Positions 56,071 to 64,000 of a DNA stretch of 64,000 nucleotides are shown in pieces. This DNA comes from Ficedula albicollis. Lineage: Eukaryota > Chordata > Aves > Passeriformes > Muscicapidae. The stretch lies in assembly GCF_000247815.1 (NCBI RefSeq), contig NC_021671.1, positions 20,326,038 to 20,390,037 on the forward strand. The letters are read 5' to 3'. Within the stretch, counting starts at the first letter, position 1. Each line of letters begins with the position of its first letter. Both the position numbers and the translations under genes were made by a program. The notes below the pieces were generated by a model. That model ran no database searches, was not told the DNA's origin, and saw only the letters and a list, made by a program, of their open reading frames with translations.

Positions 56071-59000
56071 AGAGTACTCAGAAGATGCAGGCACAGCTTC
56101 TAGTCTGCTACATTTTAAGATCTAGGAGAGAACCTTTCACAGCAGTCTGGCAGGACGTCTAAAGACAGTATCTGGAGAGAACAAATCTGAGCACAGAACT
56201 ACGAAGGCTGGAAAGGGAGAAAACAAATGCAAGGCTCCACATCAGTTTAGGCTTCTTTCACTTTCATAAGCAGCAAGAACCCTGAAGTCCAAACATCTGT
56301 GCAGGTACCAAGTCTGTCTACCTGACTAGAGAGGGCCAGCTATGGAAAGATAAACACAAGAGATAGGAATGTGAGATTTATCCATGCTAATGAAAAAGAA
56401 CTTGGTAAGAAGTTTCTTCTCAGTTAGATACCCAGCCTCAGGTTTACCATAATCACAGCAAAAAAACCCATATTTGACTGTTCTCTGAAAAGAAGAGCTT
56501 GCAGGGTTACGGGATTCTTTTGTTGTCATTCTAAAGCCAATTCCAAGGGCCTGGCGAGCAAGGATATGGCTATTCAAATCCCATTTTAATGGAATAAATT
56601 TAAACTCAAGGATAATAGATAGCAATGCTAAACTTCAGCATTAAAGATCCAGGTAAGACAAATTTACCTACCCCATACAACAAACTGGCATTGCTGCTAA
56701 GGGCAGGTCCAAACCTTCCTGCTATCCTCCTGTTTGTTACATGAGGTTAACTCTCCATTCATTATACTTTTAACAGCTACAGTGAGGTCTAGATTTCTAG
56801 TTTTTACCCCATCCTGCAGGCCTGTTTCTTGAAGACTTTCTTTCTGCTGAGAAATTACTCCATGAGCTCAGAACTTCTCCCACAAATGTGTGACAGAGAT
56901 GTCCACCCTACCCTCAGCAGTACTGCCACAGCTTAGAACCTGATGGCCACTCATGCACAGTCATGTCATTTCCTGCCTAGTGTTACCTGGAAAAGTAACA
57001 ATCAGGGGCACAGGAGCTTTAAATCCCTAGGGTCACTACCTCACTCAGTCACATTCAGGTGATATCCAGACAAGTATCTTTCCATATCAATGTTTTCTTC
57101 CTGCTGTGAAAGCTTTGAAATAGAACTGACCTCAACAGACATCACAAAAAGAGTCATTCCCAGTAAAAAAAATTCCAACTAAAAATATATCCTATGAATA
57201 TAGGCTTACATTCTTGATAAGTTCCATTCACTGTTCTGACCTACTGTTTCACAGTTCATCTGTCCAGTACGGACTAGAAACTTGACACTGTGCCCTTTTC
57301 TCAGATTTACCTTGATCTGAAAACAGTTTCATGTTCAGAACAGCAGCACCATTCTGCCTCCACTGCCTATACCTATGCTCAAGAACCACCACTTCTCTCT
57401 TACTCTTTCTCCAAGCAGCTGCTAAAAGGAACTGAGAGAGAATACCAGGCACGACAGACTTTTGAACCAACCTGAACTGCAGTTGAGCACTTGCCTATGG
57501 ACTGATCCTCCATCCCAAATTACAGATGCTACCACACCACACATGTGTGCTGTCCACACTACAGAAATATTCACCTGCCTTGCACAGCCCACATCGGAGC
57601 ACTGATCCATTAAACAAGGCCTGTCCATCATTCTCTACACTTGGAAATTCATTACAATAAAAGGTTTGCTTGTTTGTGTTTTTTTCCTCCAGAGAATGAC
57701 ACTGTTAAGATTTACACCAAAACATTTACTCCAGACCACCACCAGACTGGTGAATTTCCAAAGCAGGAGGGGGGAGAGGCTATGTCAGGCAAAGTGTGAT
57801 CACTATTTCTACATGGTATTCTTGTTTTCAGTGTCTGATGGCTATCTCCAAACTTTGAAAATCAACAGAAACTTTATCACAAAGCATCTCTATGTCTATG
57901 CATAGTACACAATGTGACAGACCTACAAAGTCAAGGAAAGGACAAGATTACCAGAGATCATCTTTGTCAAAAAAACAGTTTGGCATTCTCTCTCATTTCT
58001 GCCCATAATCCTTTTCCAGATTATGCCCATATTTTCCACTTACCCAGAATGTATGGACAATTGTTGAAGCCATTATAGAAGCAGAGTCTCTAAAAGATCC
58101 TGAACACAAAGGTATCACATAAAAAACCCACACAGATAATTAAAATATAAAAAATTATGTATGCTATGTAAAATTTTTTATCTAGTAGCCACCCTCTAAG
58201 ACTTTAAACCTCATTTTAAGCTTACTCCAGATTTTAAAAACATATATGTTAATTGATCGAGACAAAATTTTAATTCTTACCAGATTTGTTAAAATCATAT
58301 CATGACCTTAGGAAGCATCCCTTCCAGTAGTCATGTACAGCAGAGCTTAGGTGTGCCACTGCCTGTAGAATCAAGGTTGCTGACTAAAACTCTAATAAAA
58401 GACTTGCCACTTAAAATGAGGAGACCTGAATGCACAACAAAATAAAATTTAAAGTAAGTTCAGCACCAGCTATGTTCAAAACAACTTCTGTAGATAATCT
58501 GCCTGTAAAATCACAGTCTTTGTTAAATATTTTCTCCAGAAAGGCCTTCCTTCTAACAGCAAACAACTGGTATTTTTGGGCAAACTCGTTCTCCAACCCA
58601 AATGCACAAAGGGACTAAAAATGGGGTTTACACTGGAACCTGTCTTCTCCATGAAGCTCTCATAAAATTGGAATAGATACCTGGCTGTAACCTAGGAAAC
58701 AGCAAATAAAGTCAAGTCCTGTGTAAACTATTATGTCTTTTAACAACCGGAAAATTAGAAATAAAAAGTGTAGCTCAGTACAAAAATCATTTACTGCAAT
58801 CTACAAGACAAACACAGGCCGTAAGTATTTCACATCCTTAAATGAAGTGGAGGCAGATACAAGCATTGAAACTTGCAAGTTCATTTCAGAAGGAACCTTT
58901 AGGTTCTTCTGAAGAATTTCTATGATCTGTCTTTACTTAACTACAAATCTTAGATATGTCTTCAAGTATGCAGCAAGCTACAGTTTTTGTACACGCCAAG

Positions 59001-59163
59001 AGAGACCCAAGCTTACATCGTATATATATCTAAAACCTGCCATGCACCTGACATAATAAAGTTTTTGAATGGCACATCCCTTTCTCTGCCTTTGATTCTA
59101 GACCAAGTGTGACATGAAGACCTGGGAGCTTTTCTAAAAGGGATTTTATCTAAAATATAATTT

Positions 59164-59182
59164 AAAAAAAAAAAAAAAAAAA
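59164..59182. repeat. 19-bp poly-A tract
   Basis: A pure A run. On the FRMPD4 strand it reads as poly-T. Confidence 0.9.
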
Positions 59183-59330
59183 GGAGAAGGTCATGCAATT
59201 CAATTTACCTGGAAATAAATACCACAATACATGACCTATTCCTTATCTATGTGAGCACATTTTCCCTCTCCTGAAAGTTTGTGCTGTAGCTCCTGCTGCT
59301 GCAGCTCTAGCGGTATCAGCCAGTAACACC

Positions 59331-59426
59331 ACCCAAGGCAAGCCAAGGGGGCTGCTTGTATTATCACTGTCACACGGGACCCAAGGCAAGCCAAGGGGGC
59401 TGCTTGTATTGTCACTGTCGCACGGT
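59331..59426. repeat. 48-bp tandem duplication
   Basis: ACCCAAGGCAAGCCAAGGGG onward is at 59331-59378 and 59379-59426, with about three differences, located about 0.8 kb from the CpG island edge. Confidence 0.92.
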
Positions 59427-60149
59427 GTAAAATTGCTGTGAGCAGGATGAGACAATGATGTGCTTGAATGACAGCAGCTGTTCTGTGCTGGCATGCCACA
59501 AGCAGAGCTGTAATCACAGCCAGGTGCAATGGTGGGAATTTTGGGGGATAAAGGCAGTGCCTGCACCTGTGGCACTCTGTAACTTCCAGCCATGCAATAT
59601 TTGTTCTTTACAGACCATCTGTCATTTTGACAAGCTCCCTACCTGACCGTCACTGGAGCAAGCTACCTTTTTTATTTCCTTAACAAGGCCTTTCTCCCTT
59701 TTGTACAACATCCAATTTCTGCCTCATACGTGCCTCATAAACAGAAAAGGCTATGGTAACTATGGTGTAGGAACCAGTGAATCATAAGAATTTGAAACAC
59801 TCCTAGTTACAGTGATCAAAGCTAAATCCTTTAGGAAGATTATCCACACCAGAACCCTGAAAAAAAAAAAATGTGACTCGAGTACTTTGGTACTGCATCT
59901 TTGCGATAAAGGCAATCCCCTGTGCAGCTGCGAAGGGCTAGCTCCAGTTACGCGTAACTACGGTGGAACATTGTACCGGGGCTGCTGTGCCTCTTGATCT
60001 ATCTATGCAGCTCCAGGCCTGGCAACCAGCTGCAAACGCAACAGTCCAGGGCTGAGACCACAACTCTGAGGCCATTCAAGAGAAGGTTTATTCGGAAAAC
60101 AAAGAAACAGAGAAAAATAATACAAACCAACCCCACATTCAAACAACGA
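59427..60149. other. Intronic DNA bordering the CpG island
   Basis: A transition zone: composition rises in GC toward 59.9 kb, with a few isolated CpGs such as TTACGCGTAACTACGG near 59950. No exon was recognised. Confidence 0.5.
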
Positions 60150-60243
60150 GAAGTAGGCGCCTTCCAAGCAAGGGATAAGAGACGCCAAATCCCCTCGCGC
60201 CCCTGCGCCCATCACCGTGCGGAACGGCGGAGGGGCAGCGCTC

Positions 60244-60420
60244 ACCAAGATGCGAGCGGCGATGTGAGCACTCCTCCCGCAGACGGCTCCGGGAGCGCCG
60301 TGCGGAGCGGCGCGCACCGCGGGAGCGGAGCGGAGCGGAGCGGAGGGCAGCAGACCCGGAGCGCGGCCCGGCCAGGCTGCCGCTCCTCGCAACTTCGCCC
60401 CCGCAGATGACCGAGACCCG
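60244..60420 (-). other. Possible alternative non-coding first exon with strong donor
   Basis: The minus strand reads TCTTG|GTGAGC with the donor GT at 60245-60244, a near-consensus 5' splice site inside the CpG island and about 570 bp downstream of the FRMPD4 coding exon donor. This would suit an alternative first exon from a second start site. No transcript evidence can be seen and the 5' boundary given is arbitrary. Confidence 0.25.
60322..60345. repeat. (GGAGC)n short tandem repeat
   Basis: Four complete GGAGC units plus GGAG lie inside the CpG island, about 470 bp into the putative intron on the FRMPD4 strand. This is a G-rich pentamer tract, likely length-polymorphic. Confidence 0.85.
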
Positions 60421-60815
60421 CACCGCGCCACCAGCCCCGAACACCAGCACACCCCTCGCACACCGCACCGCGCCCGGCTCCGGCCCCCGTCGCCGCTTTT
60501 GCATTTCCAGCAGCACTCCGGCCGCCCGTTCTGGTCTCACGGAGGGCACCGCTCTCCCCCAACTGCGGCCGCAGTTCATTGTCCCTTCGCAAGGGAGAGG
60601 GGCACGACCCATCCCACGCAGGGACGCCGGCACGGCCCGGGGGATGGCAGGGCCAGCGAGCCCCCGCCGCCCCAGCCCGGCAGCGAGACCCCCGCCCCGC
60701 TGCCAGAGAAGTTGGGAGCGGCTCCCCGCGCCGGGCAGCCCATCCCTCCCTGCCCCGCAGGACACGGGCAGCGCCCGCGGGTCGCGGAGCAGCAGCGGCG
60801 GCGGCAGACACCTAC

Positions 60816-60856
60816 CCGGAGAGCTTCCCAATCTTCACAAAGCTAAACACATCCAT
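60816..60856 (-). CDS. FRMPD4: FRMPD4 first coding exon (partial CDS, N-terminal 13 2/3 codons)
   Basis: The minus strand reads MDVFSFVKIGKLS plus the first two bases (GG) of codon 14, which can only be Gly. The exon then ends at a donor reading CGG|GTAGGT. An in-frame TAG at 60871-60869 shows that the ATG at 60856 is the first possible start in this frame. I recognise the peptide from memory as the N-terminus of FRMPD4/Preso; the mammalian protein as I recall it starts MDVFSFVKIAKLSS and continues HRTKSSGW into a WW domain, so codons 10 and 14 differ here. Known for the family: a large scaffold with WW, PDZ and FERM domains that acts at the postsynaptic density, binds PSD-95, Homer and group I metabotropic glutamate receptors, and promotes dendritic spine formation. 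None of those domains lies in this window. Position in a CpG island fits a first exon. The peptide is short, so identity rests on 14 residues plus splice phase and context. Confidence 0.78.
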
Positions 60857-60860
60857 CCAT
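60843..60860 (-). other. Five-codon upstream ORF overlapping the FRMPD4 start
   Basis: The minus strand carries three ATGs spaced 4 bases apart (60860, 60856, 60852) in ATGGATGGATG. The first opens five codons, M-D-G-C-V, then TAG at 60845-60843, out of frame with and overlapping the CDS start. The third also leads to an early stop. The main ATG has T at -3 and G at +4, a middling Kozak context, while the upstream ATG has C at -3 and G at +4. Leaky scanning or re-initiation is plausible but not shown. Confidence 0.5.
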
Positions 60861-60901
60861 GCGGCCGGCTAGCTCTGCCCGTCACACTCGCTCACTCCAG
60901 T

Positions 60902-60930
60902 AGCAGCGGCGGCGGCGGCGGCAGCAGCAG
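60902..60930 (-). repeat. CTG/GCC trinucleotide run in the probable FRMPD4 5'UTR
   Basis: On the minus strand this is CTG(x2-3), then five GCC units, then CTG-like units, about 29 bp, ending some 45 bp upstream of the start codon. GCC/CTG runs are common in 5'UTRs of CpG-island genes and can form hairpins and vary in length. Confidence 0.75.
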
Positions 60931-61101
60931 CTCCATGTCGGGAGAAGGTTGCGTCCAGCGGCAGCAACAGCCCTTGCAAAAAAGCAGGAGCCGGCGGAGA
61001 CAGCGGCTGCTACCCCCCTCCGGCGGGGAGCTGGGCGTGCAGCATCTCGCAGGACCGGCGCTCATCTGCGCGCAGCCCTCCCCCTGCGCTCCGCCCGCCC
61101 G

Positions 61102-62666
<1,565 letters not shown>

Positions 62667-62821
62667 AGGCGGCACTGCGGCGGCCGAGCCCAGCGCTCCC
62701 CCGGCGCTTCCCGGGCCGCGGTGCCGGGAAGGAGGGCAGGGTCGGTCGGGGTGTGCGGGGCACGGCTGCGGTTCCCCGGGGCGGGGGCCGGAGCGCTGAG
62801 CGAGAGGGAAGGGGAGCCCTG
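62667..62821 (+). other. Possible divergent transcript first exon
   Basis: GC-rich sequence to the right of the poly-C ends at CCCTG|GTAAGC, with GT at 62822-62823 on the plus strand, a near-consensus donor. CpG-island promoters often produce divergent non-coding transcripts. No convincing coding frame is present once the poly-C is discounted. The start is set only by the end of the poly-C. Confidence 0.2.
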
Positions 62822-62959
62822 GTAAGCAGGAGGCGACGCCCCCCCGGTCCGGGAGCAGCACCCTGGGCCTTGCAGAGCAAAAACTTGGAAAGCAGAGAGC
62901 CCTCTGTGCTTCGAGCATCACACTGCTCCGTGCAGCTCCCCAGGGTGGGGAAGGGCTTT

Positions 62960-64000
62960 GGGCCCTCGCTCTGAGTGCTCGTCCGTGGTGGAGCGAGGAC
63001 AGGCACCGGATGAAATCCACCGCCTGGCTACTGGCACCATCCTGTGACCTCTCCGTACATGCCGGGAAAGAGACCTGAGCGAGCGAGTCCTCGTTGTGAC
63101 AGGAACATGACAAGGCCGGTTTGTGGCAATGTAATCAAAGTCAAGCATTCTTCCTACCACATCCTCTTGAAAAATGATAAATCCAGGGCTCCTGACACAA
63201 GAACAATACAGATACATTGCCTTGCACTTACGTCCTGCATCAGGCTTTAAATGAGGCACTGGAGTTTAGGTCTCCTTAAATTTCCTCTGAGTGAGCAGAG
63301 CAGGAAGGCAGGTGAAATTCAAATTCATCTCCACGCAAACTCTCCACTGTAATGCAATAATTCTCAGTATGGGAATGGATTTTCTCCACTCAAGTGTTTT
63401 CATTTGTGTGTTTGTTCTCTGAATAGTTTGATATGTGCTTTACTTTGTACCTTCACAGAGTTTTCAGTCTCTTCTGCAGGCTTGCACCTGCACTCTCCCA
63501 CCAGCCAAGAACTTAGAAAACTATGGTAGAGCTCAACACATATACTCATGTAGTCAGATGAAAACAATGCTCTTTTTTAATATTAAAACTTGTATTGATA
63601 AGAGAACAGAAAGAACAGGCCGTACTAACACTCAGTGTGAGTTTGGTTTCAAACTATTCTTTAAAACAATAGCAACAAAGAATGATTGATCATCTATTTA
63701 TACTGGGAGAACATTGAACTGCCAGCTAAAAAGCACTTGCTGGTCTAGCAGAGATGTAAATGGCTTGGGCATATTCTGAAACAACATATGAAATATTTTG
63801 TGCTAGTGCATCAAAATATTTATGTGGTACTTACATGTACTTTATTTATTTATTGTTATACTAGATCCTTTTAAAACTGCAGAACCTGTGCCTGTCATTC
63901 TCGCTGCTCTATTGATTGGTAAAAGCTACAAAGATAACACAGTTTCAGCTGGTTAGAAACTGATTTATTTATAAATCTGTCATTATTTATTTATAGACTG
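62960..64000. other. Upstream flank of FRMPD4, no feature recognised
   Basis: Composition falls back to AT-rich after about 62960. Short open frames here have no recognisable product. In mammals the gene upstream of FRMPD4 is MSL3, but nothing of it is visible here. Confidence 0.6.

Larger units (their letters stand above)
48391..59330. other. Long unique intronic stretch
   Basis: Nearly 11 kb with one small CR1 piece (52.4 kb), simple repeats and no two-copy duplications that I could see apart from the CAAA tract. A 218-codon plus-strand frame at 50460-51116 is the longest non-homopolymer frame in this stretch but has no recognised domain. Confidence 0.55.

Overview
This window is vertebrate nuclear DNA, almost certainly from a bird. 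The main evidence is at least nine fragments of CR1 non-LTR retrotransposons, on both strands, several ending in the avian CR1 tail (ATTCTGTG-like repeats, or CACAGAAT on the other strand). There are no dense open reading frames, operons, CRISPR arrays or prokaryotic signals. Outside the CpG island the DNA is AT-rich, intron-like sequence.

Only one protein-coding piece can be supported. It lies on the minus strand inside a large CpG island (about 60.15-62.96 kb). An ATG at 60856 opens 41 coding bases, MDVFSFVKIGKLSG with codon 14 split, followed by a splice donor (CGG|GTAGGT). I recognise this as the N-terminus of FRMPD4 (FERM and PDZ domain containing 4, also called Preso), a postsynaptic scaffold protein. 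If so, everything from 60815 down to 1 is part of FRMPD4 intron 1, which is very long in other vertebrates, and 62.7-64 kb is upstream flank. No further FRMPD4 exon was recognised.

Layout. 1-8.2 kb: intronic DNA with a CR1 relic and a spaced 103-bp repeat. 8.2-9.5 kb: a long CR1 fragment (reverse transcriptase end to 3' tail, minus strand). 8.9-11.7 kb: nested tandem duplications and a 541-bp poly-G. 11.7-27 kb: unique DNA, a 314-bp poly-G and small tandem duplications. 27.07-27.48 kb: a 412-bp N gap. 28-48.4 kb: unique DNA with CR1 pieces and many adjacent two-copy duplications (units 28 to about 510 bp). 48.4-59.3 kb: unique DNA almost free of such scars. 60-63 kb: the CpG island, interrupted by a 1565-bp poly-C.

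The strongest unexplained pattern is about 20 two-copy, mostly abutting, near-identical direct repeats plus three pure G/C homopolymers, two of which are flanked by direct repeats. I read these mainly as assembly scars (unmerged contig ends or haplotypes and bad gap fill), not biology. The poly-C matters most because it replaces sequence about 245 bp upstream of the FRMPD4 start codon. I found no convincing new biological system.
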